A stretch of DNA of 20,041 nt from a virus: the IMG/VR virus record IMGVR_UViG_3300049737_000067, positions 1 to 20,041 of that record. One strand, 5' to 3'. Below the pieces are notes generated by a model. The model saw only the letters and a program-made list of their open reading frames with translations. It was not told the DNA's origin and searched no databases. The translations under genes and the position numbers were made by a program. This document shows positions 8,642-16,851 of the stretch, piece after piece. Each line of letters starts with the position of its first letter. The first letter of the stretch is position 1.

Positions 8642-9766
8642 TTATATCTCCGCTGCTACCATTATATAGCCGTTTGAGTCATTTATTCTTACTTCGTGGC
8701 AACCACCTGATGTCATACCACTCATTCCTGTTAAAGCCAATCTCATTTGTCTTTCATCACCTGCTTGTAAAGAAGCACCTGAAGCATTTGACCATGCGCC
8801 GGCAGTACCAGTTAAACCTTGTATATGACTAGCATCCGATATAGTAGCAGATGGTACAACTCTTTTTTCTGTTGCAAAATTAATTCTACCAAAAATACTT
8901 GAACCACTTGTACCTTGACCTATACAAATAACTGTTTCTGTTGATGATTTATCAATTCTTTCTAGGTACCTTTGACATCTTCTTAAACTGATATCAAATG
9001 GTATTTGTTCAAAATCTGTAGCAGTATTACCTATTTCAAATTGGTAACCTGTAATTTCTATAGTAGCATTATTAGTGGTTGAAAATGCATTACTTAAACC
9101 ACCTGCTCTTTTAGTTGCGTCAGAATCCCAAGCACCTCCTGTAGTAGAACCTGAACTTGAAAAGCTTGTGCCTGCAGCTGTCCAAATACTAACTTCCATT
9201 CCGTTATCGTTTGATGTTAAATCAAAAGCGTCGGATGTATTTCCAGCAAAAGTTACTGATTTCTTTTCCCAAGTATCTGCTGATGAAACAGTAAATGATT
9301 GAGAATTATATTTACTATGTTCTCTATCCCATAACTCAGCTACAAATGTTCCTGTAACACTTGATTTAATCCAAAAAGATAAAGTTGTTTGTTCAGCTGA
9401 AGCAGTACCATAATTTAATGTTCTTAACATTTGTTTTTCTATTCTTTGACCGTATCTAATAATACCGGATGAACCAAGTGATGTTTCAGCTGCCAATGTT
9501 TTCCATTCTAAAGAATTTCTAAAACCTTGTCCTGCCGGTACATCTGTTGTTTGTGTTAAACTACACTCATAAGATGTTCTACCTTCAATTCTAAGGTTAA
9601 ATCTATCTACACCAGCTTGACCATTTGCCACATCAGCAGTAGCACTTGTTTTGGCACCCCATTGCGATATTCCCATGTCACCATTAATCATTAAATTTTT
9701 AAATGTAGGGTTAACACCTTGTTGATTAGAAAGTGAATTAGCAAAATTTCTTGTTATTATTCCCAT
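8642..9766 (-). CDS. Tail fibre / receptor-binding-type protein (374 aa)
   Basis: Near the N-terminus it carries NLMINGDMGISQWG (about 24-37), a strand known from many phage fibre and receptor-binding proteins in the form NxLxNGxMxVxQRG. A beta-rich, jelly-roll-like body follows (SFWIKSS, WEKKSVTFAG), then the typical ITGYQFEIGNTATDFEQIPF...LRRCQRYLER segment (about 240-271). The end (NDSNGYIMVAAEI) is a short C-terminal tip. The combination is characteristic of distal fibre domains that contact carbohydrate or host surface; that role is inferred from the family, with no substrate evident. The start is supported by AGGA 8 nt upstream, inside the end of the 601-residue fibre gene (4-nt gap). 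It sits in a fibre cassette between the gp7-position gene and gp8. Confidence 0.78.
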   Translation of the reverse strand: MGIITRNFANSLSNQQGVNPTFKNLMINGDMGISQWGAKTSATADVANGQAGVDRFNLRIEGRTSYECSLTQTTDVPAGQGFRNSLEWKTLAAETSLGSSGIIRYGQRIEKQMLRTLNYGTASAEQTTLSFWIKSSVTGTFVAELWDREHSKYNSQSFTVSSADTWEKKSVTFAGNTSDAFDLTSNDNGMEVSIWTAAGTSFSSSGSTTGGAWDSDATKRAGGLSNAFSTTNNATIEITGYQFEIGNTATDFEQIPFDISLRRCQRYLERIDKSSTETVICIGQGTSGSSIFGRINFATEKRVVPSATISDASHIQGLTGTAGAWSNASGASLQAGDERQMRLALTGMSGMTSGGCHEVRINDSNGYIMVAAEI

Positions 9767-9770
9767 ATTT

Positions 9771-11576
9771 TTATCCTATGTACCTAACCACAATCTCTGC
9801 TCCGTTTGCCGGCGCCGTTGCGAAAGTTAATGTCGTGCCTGAAATTGTATAATCATCTGTTGGTACTAAACAAATACCATTTACAAAAACAAGTAATTCA
9901 TCAACATTTTTATCTGCTAATATTGTTATTGTTGTATCTGAACCATCACCTGTATTTGTTTTGTCAGTTGTTATGTTTAATCTTGATTGTCTACCTGTAG
10001 GTATATCTAGTGAATGACCCATGTAAGAATGAGCAGAGCATTCATAAAATAAAGGAGTTGGTGTTGCGCCTGTAACAGTAATTGTTGTGTGAGCGCCTGC
10101 TGAACCTGGTGTACCTGAAGTTACTACATTGGTAGTATATGCTCTTGTTTTATCTCTATCAAAATAAAATAATAAAGGGTGTCCTGAGTTTGTACCATCT
10201 GCTTGGTCAAATTTATAAACACCTTTTGATAAAGTAAGATGTGGACTTTCGTGTCCATCAATTTTATAACCACTTGATGAACCATCTCCATACTCACTAT
10301 GTTCGGTAGTTTTTGTTGCAACTGTAACTGTTAATGTTGTTGTTACTGTTGCGTCTGGTGAACGGTGAGATAAGTAACCAATATCGTGAATATCATTACC
10401 TTGTGCGTCCAAATCTCCGCCAAGTTGAGGTGTAGTGTCAGCTACAACACTTGCAATACCGCCGCCTTCATTACCTGGGTCAAATCTTCCACCAGCAGAA
10501 TTCCATTTTAAAACTTGGCCATCTGATATACTTGCAACAGAACCTACATTTCCTAAAAGTGAAATAGAATCACCTTCTTGTAATAATCTTTGCCAACCAC
10601 CTGCGTCTGCTACATATGGTACATTACCACCAATATCATACGCAAACATACCTTCGTAAGTTGCGGCTGTTGGTAAGGCACCTGTGTTTGCAAAGTTAAA
10701 TCTTAATTTGTTACCTGAACCTGTTGTATCTACTGTACCTGTACCTGATAAACTTGATGTACCTGAAATGCTAAAGTTTGAAGCTGAAGCCGCTGTGGCA
10801 CCTAGAACAACCGAAGTTGCACCTAAAGTAACTGATGAGTTTGCTAATTTAGAATTTGCTATAGCAGCACTAGATTTAATATCAGCATCCACAATGTTTG
10901 TAATTGTGTTATTGTCTGAATCAATTGTTTTATTTGTCAATGTATCAGTTGTTGCCTTACCTACTAAAGTATCAGCAGCGGCAGGTAATGTTACTGTGAC
11001 ATCACCAGTAGCAGCTGGTCCTATTAATGTGACTTTGTTTGTGCCATTATCTGAATCTTCAAAGAACTCTAAGAAACCTGCACTAGTAGCCCCATTCTTT
11101 AACTGTATTCCAGCGTTTGCGATAGGTGTTGTAAGTGTTGGTGTTGTTAAAACTTTATTTGTAAGTGTTTCTGAACCTGTTAATGAAACAAAACTATCAC
11201 CTTGTAAAGCTGTATTGAATTCTGCTAATGTACCTGTTAATGTGTTAGCGTCAAGGTCAATTGTTTTATTTGTAAGAGTAGATGTTTGAGAGGCGGAAAG
11301 AACTGTACCGTCAACTGCTAATGTTAAATTATTACCTGATATTGTAGATGAAATACCAGTACCACCTAGAATTTTAAATACTTCACCATTTGCTGAAACT
11401 ATTGTTTCTGTCGAACTATCATCATGGATTTTAATAGTACCATTTACTGTAGTACCGTCACCAATAGCTGTATAGATTTCGGTAAAGTTTAAATTAACTT
11501 TATTAGCACCATCACGGAGATTATCACCTGTTCCGTCATTTGCTGTGGATCCTCGATTTATTGTAAGTTTTGCCAT
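9771..11576 (-). CDS. Tail-fibre-type structural protein with cupredoxin-like domain (601 aa)
   Basis: The N-terminus carries DGTGDNLRDGANKVNLNFTEIY (14-35), a motif frequent at the start of marine myovirus fibre proteins, followed by fibre repeats with TLTNKTID/TNKVL units (about 100-235). Residues about 415-525 look like a cupredoxin: KGVYKFDQ, then SGHPLLFYF with His466, then a strand ending in FYECSAHSYMGH with Cys513, His516 and Met519. This His...Cys-x2-His-x2-Met pattern equals the type 1 copper ligand set of amicyanin. The last 45 residues form a module (LLVFVNGICLVP...TISGTTLTFATAPANGAEI) common in phage fibres and repeated in the 2097-residue protein. A perfect late promoter precedes it, and AGG lies 6 nt before the ATG. 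Copper binding is inferred and untested; the domain may keep only the fold. Confidence 0.82.
   Translation of the reverse strand: MAKLTINRGSTANDGTGDNLRDGANKVNLNFTEIYTAIGDGTTVNGTIKIHDDSSTETIVSANGEVFKILGGTGISSTISGNNLTLAVDGTVLSASQTSTLTNKTIDLDANTLTGTLAEFNTALQGDSFVSLTGSETLTNKVLTTPTLTTPIANAGIQLKNGATSAGFLEFFEDSDNGTNKVTLIGPAATGDVTVTLPAAADTLVGKATTDTLTNKTIDSDNNTITNIVDADIKSSAAIANSKLANSSVTLGATSVVLGATAASASNFSISGTSSLSGTGTVDTTGSGNKLRFNFANTGALPTAATYEGMFAYDIGGNVPYVADAGGWQRLLQEGDSISLLGNVGSVASISDGQVLKWNSAGGRFDPGNEGGGIASVVADTTPQLGGDLDAQGNDIHDIGYLSHRSPDATVTTTLTVTVATKTTEHSEYGDGSSSGYKIDGHESPHLTLSKGVYKFDQADGTNSGHPLLFYFDRDKTRAYTTNVVTSGTPGSAGAHTTITVTGATPTPLFYECSAHSYMGHSLDIPTGRQSRLNITTDKTNTGDGSDTTITILADKNVDELLVFVNGICLVPTDDYTISGTTLTFATAPANGAEIVVRYIG
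10921..10937 (-). repeat. 17-nt direct repeat encoding TNKTID, copy 1
   Basis: The sequence TCAATTGTTTTATTTGT (plus strand) is identical to bases 11257-11273. Both lie in the same frame of the 601-residue fibre gene and encode the TNKTID fibre repeat. The DNA identity suggests a recent duplication or conversion of fibre repeat units. Confidence 0.8.
11257..11273 (-). repeat. 17-nt direct repeat encoding TNKTID, copy 2
   Basis: Second identical copy of the 17-nt unit at 10921-10937, again encoding TNKTID. A diverged third unit (TNKVL) lies between them near 11145-11165. Confidence 0.8.
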
Positions 11577-11599
11577 GTTTGCCTGTTATCTCTTTATAC

Positions 11600-11607
11600 T
11601 ATTTATA
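11600..11607 (-). promoter_or_regulatory. T4-type late promoter (TATAAATA) for the fibre cassette
   Basis: A perfect TATAAATA on the minus strand in the 37-nt gap between the 875-residue gene and the 601-residue fibre gene. Transcription would start near 11593, leaving a leader of about 17 nt that includes the AGG before the ATG at 11576. It gives the fibre cassette its own late transcript. Confidence 0.75.
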
Positions 11608-11613
11608 ATGTTT

Positions 11614-14241
11614 TTACGGTGTTGTATCATCAAATGTTGCGTTTGTATTATCAAACTTAGTTAATGTGTTACTAAATAAGTCTTGGTTAAATCCTACAGA
11701 CGCCGGAAATGCATAATTCATCTTAATTGTTTTACCAATTTCATTTGATGTAAACAGAAATATAGGTACTTGTTGTCCATCAAGGGCTGTTTTAGTACCA
11801 GTAATTCTCAATGCACTTAAAGACTCGAAAGTATTTGCTTTAGAACCACTAGCTGATGTACCGAATACTGTATTAGCATATTTATTTAATGAAGAATATC
11901 TTGGTCCACCGTATGCGTAACCACTTCTTACATCATGTGTAACACCAGCATTATCTACAATTAAGTTTCTCTGCCTACTTAAATAATCAATTGTTATAGG
12001 TTCTCTACTGGCTGTTAAATCTCTTGTGTTTGCGTCAAAAGGGTCCCTAAAATCATTACTTACATCTGAATTACCACCAACTTGTGGCGTAGCTCTTAGT
12101 GATGTGCCGTCTGTAGTTGTTCCTAATCTTCTACCGAATACTGTTACAAATAATGTATTAACAAGTGATAGCAACGGTGTTTCAAGAACTCCTGAAGTTA
12201 CACCTTTAACAGGACCTTTTGCTGTTACTATAATTCGTGATTCAATATCTACTTGACCTGTAAAGTAAAAACCTGAAGTGTGCATTGTTTTTTTAAATGC
12301 GTCACGCCATCTTGCAATTGATTGGCCGACTTTAATTACATAAGAATAATCTTGATAGTATAAACTATCTTGTATTCTCATTGTTGTTTCAGAAACTTTA
12401 CCTCTTTCACTAATAAAAGCACCATCTGTATCTGATACAGAAACTACATTTACGGATGCTGTAGAAATATCTAATTTTCTAAGTTTGCAAGTACCACCTG
12501 TACTTGATGTAATTGTTTCATTAATAGAAAATGTTCCTGACACATTTTTAATTCTTAATAGACCTCTATCACTATCAATACCCTCTGCAATAGTACCTGT
12601 GGCACCTGAAGTATCTCCTGTAACAGTTGTAGCTGATATAAATGAACCTAGAATATTAGATACAATCATATTATTAAAGAAACCTAAAACTGGAGGTGTA
12701 GGAGCTGTTTCATAACTTCTACCTAATGAAACGGTTTTTAGTTTAACAATTTTACCTACATCATCACCATATGCTTTTACAATTGCATTTGAACCTGTAG
12801 ATGATGTAACTGTAACAGTAGGTAATGATGTATATTGTCCACCACCATTTGTTAAAAATATTTCTTCGATAGTTTGTAAATCGGTAAATTTTTCTTGTAC
12901 AATTGCCTTTCCCTCATATGGGTCACCTCTTGTTGTTTCATCTTCTAAAACAATTCTATCTTCAACACCTGTAGCAGCGTCTTTACTTCCGTTTTGGTCT
13001 GCAATACCACCATTTACAAGACTTACAAACCCGGCCGCATTACTACCACTTGTTCCTGTGTTTACAAAATTTAGTGTATCACCTATTTCATATCCAGTAC
13101 CTTTATTATCTAATACAATTTCAGTAATTTTTCCTGGACCAATATCTTCTATTTGAAATAATGCACCAGTACCACCAGCAGTCAATGTTATAGTGTCTGT
13201 TGTTGAGTTTAATGAACCATCATTTAAAATATTTTTTGTACCAGGTATACCTGTGACATTTGCTTTAATAAAATAATCGTCTGTATCAGCAGTTGTACCT
13301 TGTACTTCTTCACCTACTGTAAATGTACCTTGAATACTGTCTGAGTTTAAAATTAATTGTGTAACGGTTTTATCACCTATTTGAAAAGTAGATGTGTTTT
13401 CAATAATAGCAGTTGCGCCTGAACTTTGTCCTGTTATTGTTCTACCTATTAATAATGTTGCGTTACCTACTGAAGCAATAACTCTTAATACTTTTAATGT
13501 ATCAAATTGACCATCAGAAGCTTTAAGCATTTGTTCTCTAGGATAAAATGTTTCTGAAGTTTCACCAAATAATATTCTAAAAAACATTTCGTGGCCACGA
13601 ACTGAACCTTTTGACCTGTAAAGTGATTTAATATTTTTAATTAGTTTTCTTCTATCAACACTAGCAGCTAAATTTTCTGGTAATGTTGCTAAAAATTCAT
13701 CTCTCATTTGTGTTAAGAAATGATTTATTACTTTATCTGGATCCCTAAAGTTAATTAAATCTGTAATATTATTTACAGGATTAGGTCTATAATTTGTAAT
13801 ACTTGCTTGAGCACCTGAACTTGCGCCTACAATAACCTCAGTATCTATAAATTTATCTTGAGCTGATATTATTAATCTATTATTTGCAATATCTTCAACT
13901 AAAACTGTAGCTGTAGCTTTTGATGTTTGACCTGTTACGACTTCACCTCTAGTAAATTTACCATAAGTAGATTCTTCTAAAAGTAATTTATCGCCAGCGT
14001 CTAATAGTGTTCTAGCAGTACCTCTACTACTAGAGTTTAAAACTAAATTGTTTGATTGACCTGTTTCTGATTGAAGTAGAATACCATCTGTGCCTTCAAT
14101 AGTATCTATAGATAATTCTGCTGACTCTAATAATTGATAATAGACTTTTAGAAATTCTGCAAATTTTGGGTGGTCAGCAACGACAAATTCTGGAAGTTGA
14201 CTGTTAAGTATTGTTGAAATTTTATCATTAAATTTTGCCAT
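11614..14241 (-). CDS. Large baseplate/virion structural protein in gp7 position (875 aa)
   Basis: It begins MAKFNDKISTILNSQLPEFV and continues DHPKFAEFLKVYYQLLE (to about 39), an N-terminal segment I recall from the large structural protein next to gp6 in marine T4-like phages. A helical conserved-looking region follows at about 160-240 (DPDKVINHFLTQMRDEFL, then SLYRSKGSVRGHEMFFRILFGE). The rest is beta-rich, with repeated units of two kinds: (GE)xxTGQTSGATAxV (around 90, 125, 265 and 555) and ITEIVLDNKGTGYEIGD-like (around 375 and 470). In T4, gene 7 follows gene 6 and encodes a 1032-residue wedge protein, so position and size suggest a gp7 counterpart, but no direct gp7 homology can be claimed by eye. 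The start lies 6 nt after the gp6 stop with no clear ribosome-binding sequence, suggesting coupling to gp6. Confidence 0.8.
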   Translation of the reverse strand: MAKFNDKISTILNSQLPEFVVADHPKFAEFLKVYYQLLESAELSIDTIEGTDGILLQSETGQSNNLVLNSSSRGTARTLLDAGDKLLLEESTYGKFTRGEVVTGQTSKATATVLVEDIANNRLIISAQDKFIDTEVIVGASSGAQASITNYRPNPVNNITDLINFRDPDKVINHFLTQMRDEFLATLPENLAASVDRRKLIKNIKSLYRSKGSVRGHEMFFRILFGETSETFYPREQMLKASDGQFDTLKVLRVIASVGNATLLIGRTITGQSSGATAIIENTSTFQIGDKTVTQLILNSDSIQGTFTVGEEVQGTTADTDDYFIKANVTGIPGTKNILNDGSLNSTTDTITLTAGGTGALFQIEDIGPGKITEIVLDNKGTGYEIGDTLNFVNTGTSGSNAAGFVSLVNGGIADQNGSKDAATGVEDRIVLEDETTRGDPYEGKAIVQEKFTDLQTIEEIFLTNGGGQYTSLPTVTVTSSTGSNAIVKAYGDDVGKIVKLKTVSLGRSYETAPTPPVLGFFNNMIVSNILGSFISATTVTGDTSGATGTIAEGIDSDRGLLRIKNVSGTFSINETITSSTGGTCKLRKLDISTASVNVVSVSDTDGAFISERGKVSETTMRIQDSLYYQDYSYVIKVGQSIARWRDAFKKTMHTSGFYFTGQVDIESRIIVTAKGPVKGVTSGVLETPLLSLVNTLFVTVFGRRLGTTTDGTSLRATPQVGGNSDVSNDFRDPFDANTRDLTASREPITIDYLSRQRNLIVDNAGVTHDVRSGYAYGGPRYSSLNKYANTVFGTSASGSKANTFESLSALRITGTKTALDGQQVPIFLFTSNEIGKTIKMNYAFPASVGFNQDLFSNTLTKFDNTNATFDDTTP

Positions 14242-14247
14242 TTGTCA

Positions 14248-16098
14248 TTAATAACTTGATGTTGTTGTGTAGCCTACACCAGCATCAGCTGAGCCTCCTA
14301 CAAATGAATCTGCTGAAACTGTTATACTTGAATTTGATACATCTATTTCTACTATTTGGTCTCTTACAGGAACAATATCATTTGAATCTGGCGTAACAGT
14401 TAATTCTATTACAGTTGAAGTTGCACCTCTTATATTTGAAATAGAAGCAACATTTAAAGAGTTAACTGTAATTTGACCTGTTATATAATTAATTGTACCT
14501 TGTGTACTATTAATATATGTTCTAATACCTGAAGTCAAGTAATACATTCTTACATTACCAGCGCCATCATCATCAAAAAACATTTCATTATCATTACCAT
14601 CTATTTTAAAACCTGTTGATGATAAAATACCACCAGCTGCCGTATTGTGACCTGAATGAGGATTAAATAATGCGTTTCTAAAGTATATGTCATATTTGTT
14701 AGAAGATAATAAAGTTGGTGTAAAAGATTTTCTAATTTTTACAGTTGTAATATTAGATAAAATACTAGTATCTACAGAATCAATTAAGCCTGTTAATTTA
14801 GAGTGTCTATAGATTGAATCAAACTTTTGTAATGTGTTTGTATTATAATTTGTAATAGAAGTAATAATTTCTGATTTTAAAGTATCACTAGATTTAGTTG
14901 TTGTTGAAGTATTATATTTTACATTTGATGTTAACAAGACCGAAGTTGTTTCAGGATCCACAATCTGAGGAGATACTGAGGCAACATTATAAGGTTTAAG
15001 TTTATTAACAATATCTTGTTTAGTTGTTTCTGTAAGTGTTGAACCAGAGGCGGCTTTGATACCAATTTTTACAGTACCATATCTTGGCGTTTCATCATCT
15101 TCACCACCCCATGCACTTACTGATAATGCATTTGGATAAATTGATTGTACTAAAGTTTCATAATCAGTTGTAGTAACCGCTCTATCTTGAGCTGCATATT
15201 GTAATGGCGCATTTAATCTAATTGAATCGTCTGTTTCTCCTAATGCACCACCTTGAGAACTTGATACTGTTGAAATTGTAACATCTGTAAAACCACCAAT
15301 ATTGCCGGATAAAGTAAATGAACTTGCACCGTTTGAGTCTGTAATATTAGTAACAATATATTCTAATATAATAATATTGCCGTCTGCAAGAGCTTTACCG
15401 TTTACACCATCACCAAAATAAATTTCGTATTTGCCGTCTTGTCCTTCTTGTATAAAATATACTTTAGATGTAGAAGTTACATTATTATATCCGCCGGCTA
15501 ATGAATATGTTTCCGTTTTTGTATCACTAGAACTATTTTGTACTTTTACTAATAATGTAGAAGTATCCGCTTTAGCACTTGGCACAATAAATTTTTGGTC
15601 AACATCTGTGCTATCAACCGTATATTTAAATGTTACTAAAGTACCTTCGTAAATAGGTAAACTTGAAAATTTATAAATTCCTGCTAACGGTGTAATTGTA
15701 ACATCTGAGTTTGTCACATATTGATAAGAAGTATTATCTACACTTGTTGTAAAAACTGTTCCTTTACCCATAGTCACACTTGTGCCTGTTGCATTATTAA
15801 GTGTTACATCAATAGACGCTATTGGTGCTCTAGGTGATGATGGTGTGTAACCAATCATTTTTGCTAATGATACAATATTATTTCTTATGTCTGCACTATC
15901 AAGATATAACTCGTTAGTTGACATGTTTGCTAAGTAAGCAAGGTAATGTGTATTGTAAGATAAAATATCTAAAAGAATACTTAAAGAACTACCTTCAAAG
16001 TCATAATCTTGAAATTGTGTTTGACCTTGTAAAAATGATTTTAAGTTTGATTTGATTGCGTCAAAATCATAATCTGAAACTACTAGTTTGTTAGACAT
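14248..16098 (-). CDS. 6: Baseplate wedge subunit gp6
   Basis: This is the T4 gp6 homologue, a Baseplate_J-type protein that forms the inner ring of the wedge and joins neighbouring wedges around the hub. The N-terminal region is typical: DYDFDAIKSNLKSFLQGQ (9-26), FQDYDFEGSSLSILLDILSYNTHY (about 33-56), then NMSTNELYLDSADIRNNIVSLAKMIGYTPSSPRAP. The centre contains YEIYFGDGVNGKAL, and then APLQYAAQDRAVTTTDYETLV, the classic gp6/Baseplate_J region. At 616 residues it is close to T4 gp6 (660). It lies 3 nt after the gp25 stop and 6 nt before the 875-residue gene, the standard gp25-gp6 arrangement. No strong Shine-Dalgarno sequence is present, so translation is probably coupled to gp25. Confidence 0.93.
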   Translation of the reverse strand: MSNKLVVSDYDFDAIKSNLKSFLQGQTQFQDYDFEGSSLSILLDILSYNTHYLAYLANMSTNELYLDSADIRNNIVSLAKMIGYTPSSPRAPIASIDVTLNNATGTSVTMGKGTVFTTSVDNTSYQYVTNSDVTITPLAGIYKFSSLPIYEGTLVTFKYTVDSTDVDQKFIVPSAKADTSTLLVKVQNSSSDTKTETYSLAGGYNNVTSTSKVYFIQEGQDGKYEIYFGDGVNGKALADGNIIILEYIVTNITDSNGASSFTLSGNIGGFTDVTISTVSSSQGGALGETDDSIRLNAPLQYAAQDRAVTTTDYETLVQSIYPNALSVSAWGGEDDETPRYGTVKIGIKAASGSTLTETTKQDIVNKLKPYNVASVSPQIVDPETTSVLLTSNVKYNTSTTTKSSDTLKSEIITSITNYNTNTLQKFDSIYRHSKLTGLIDSVDTSILSNITTVKIRKSFTPTLLSSNKYDIYFRNALFNPHSGHNTAAGGILSSTGFKIDGNDNEMFFDDDGAGNVRMYYLTSGIRTYINSTQGTINYITGQITVNSLNVASISNIRGATSTVIELTVTPDSNDIVPVRDQIVEIDVSNSSITVSADSFVGGSADAGVGYTTTSSY

Positions 16099-16101
16099 TT
16101 A

Positions 16102-16527
16102 TTATCTTACCCTTTGTAAAAATGTTTGCACTACTTGTGGACCTGATACGCCAACAACATAAAAATAAATATCTACAACTAATCTATTATTATCTTGGTC
16201 ATCATCAACAGCAACATTTTGTAATTGTATTCTTGGTTCGTAGTTAATTAAAACTTCTTCTATTTTTCTTTGTAGAAAAACTTTAGTCATAGGTGTAAAA
16301 GGTTCAAATAATAACTCTCTTATACCACAACCTAATTCTGGCTGAAAAGGTCTCTCATAGAAATTAGTTTGTACTAAATTTCTAACAGACCTTTTAATAG
16401 CAATAATATTCTCTACCACATTTACATCATTTGTAACTGCGTTTCTATCAAAGTCTAAGTCAATATCTCTAAATGGTCTGGAGTTTCTTGTACTCTTACT
16501 TTGTGTTTGTGAATCATAGACTGCCAT
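16102..16527 (-). CDS. 25: Baseplate wedge subunit gp25 (lysozyme-like fold)
   Basis: This is a member of the GPW/gp25 family, the conserved wedge protein that joins sheath initiation to the baseplate core. It has RNSRPFRDIDLDF (14-26), the SVRNLVQTNFYERPFQPELGCGIRELLFEPF block (about 47-77) and the hallmark EPR motif (residues 97-99, in INYEPRIQLQ). Its 141 residues compare with 132 in T4 gp25. The ATG at 16527 is the only plausible start because the next methionine is residue 80, yet there is no Shine-Dalgarno sequence. A perfect late promoter box ends only 5 nt before the ATG, so a transcript from it would be leaderless. It follows the PAAR gene by 21 nt and precedes gp6 by 3 nt. Confidence 0.94.
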   Translation of the reverse strand: MAVYDSQTQSKSTRNSRPFRDIDLDFDRNAVTNDVNVVENIIAIKRSVRNLVQTNFYERPFQPELGCGIRELLFEPFTPMTKVFLQRKIEEVLINYEPRIQLQNVAVDDDQDNNRLVVDIYFYVVGVSGPQVVQTFLQRVR

Positions 16528-16532
16528 ACGGA

Positions 16533-16540
16533 TATTTATA
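16533..16540 (-). promoter_or_regulatory. T4-type late promoter box (TATAAATA) abutting gp25 start
   Basis: A perfect TATAAATA on the minus strand in the 21-nt PAAR-gp25 spacer. Its last base is separated from the gp25 ATG by only 5 nt, so initiation at the usual distance would fall on or next to the start codon. It either makes a leaderless gp25 mRNA or chiefly serves gp6 and the genes beyond. Confidence 0.6.
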
Positions 16541-16548
16541 AGGTTTTT

Positions 16549-16851
16549 CTAACCGTTTGCGAAAACATTACTAGAACCAGTAGTTAAAGCGCCAGCGTCT
16601 GTACTGTCACCTATTCTAGCGACTTTTAAACTATGAACAAATACATTTGGCGAACCAACATTTACATTTGCTACATGTGGCGGACACGCCGGTACAGGCG
16701 GGTGTATATGTGATACTGTTGGGTCTGTTATTCTTGCAACTAATATACTATTTGCAAATACACTACCTTGACCGGGTGTGTCAAGTGTAGTTGTAGCTAC
16801 ACAAGCATGACCTGTTGTTGTAGTATCGCCTTTTCTACTAACGGCTGGCAT
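16549..16851 (-). CDS. PAAR-domain baseplate spike tip protein (gp5.4-like, 100 aa)
   Basis: PAAR proteins cap the central spike of contractile tails and sharpen it for membrane piercing, usually folding around one metal ion. The protein starts MPAVSRKGDTTTTGHACVA and shows three repeats of the form GS-x-x-VFANS-x-x-VAR-I-x-D (29-43, 66-82 and a short 92-100), the typical PAAR repeat. Candidate metal ligands are His15, Cys17, His48, His50, Cys56 and His59. T4 gp5.4 has a similar length (about 97). The start overlaps the end of the upstream 84-residue gene by 14 nt. Placement just upstream of gp25 and gp6 fits a baseplate hub/tip gene. The family is confident; the exact ligands are inferred. 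Confidence 0.92.
   Translation of the reverse strand: MPAVSRKGDTTTTGHACVATTTLDTPGQGSVFANSILVARITDPTVSHIHPPVPACPPHVANVNVGSPNVFVHSLKVARIGDSTDAGALTTGSSNVFANG

Noticed and set aside
10684-11289. 201-residue plus-strand open frame opposite the 601-residue fibre gene
   Set aside because: It is the antisense shadow of repetitive Thr/Ser/Asn-rich fibre codons; it has no ribosome-binding site or promoter and overlaps a clear gene entirely.
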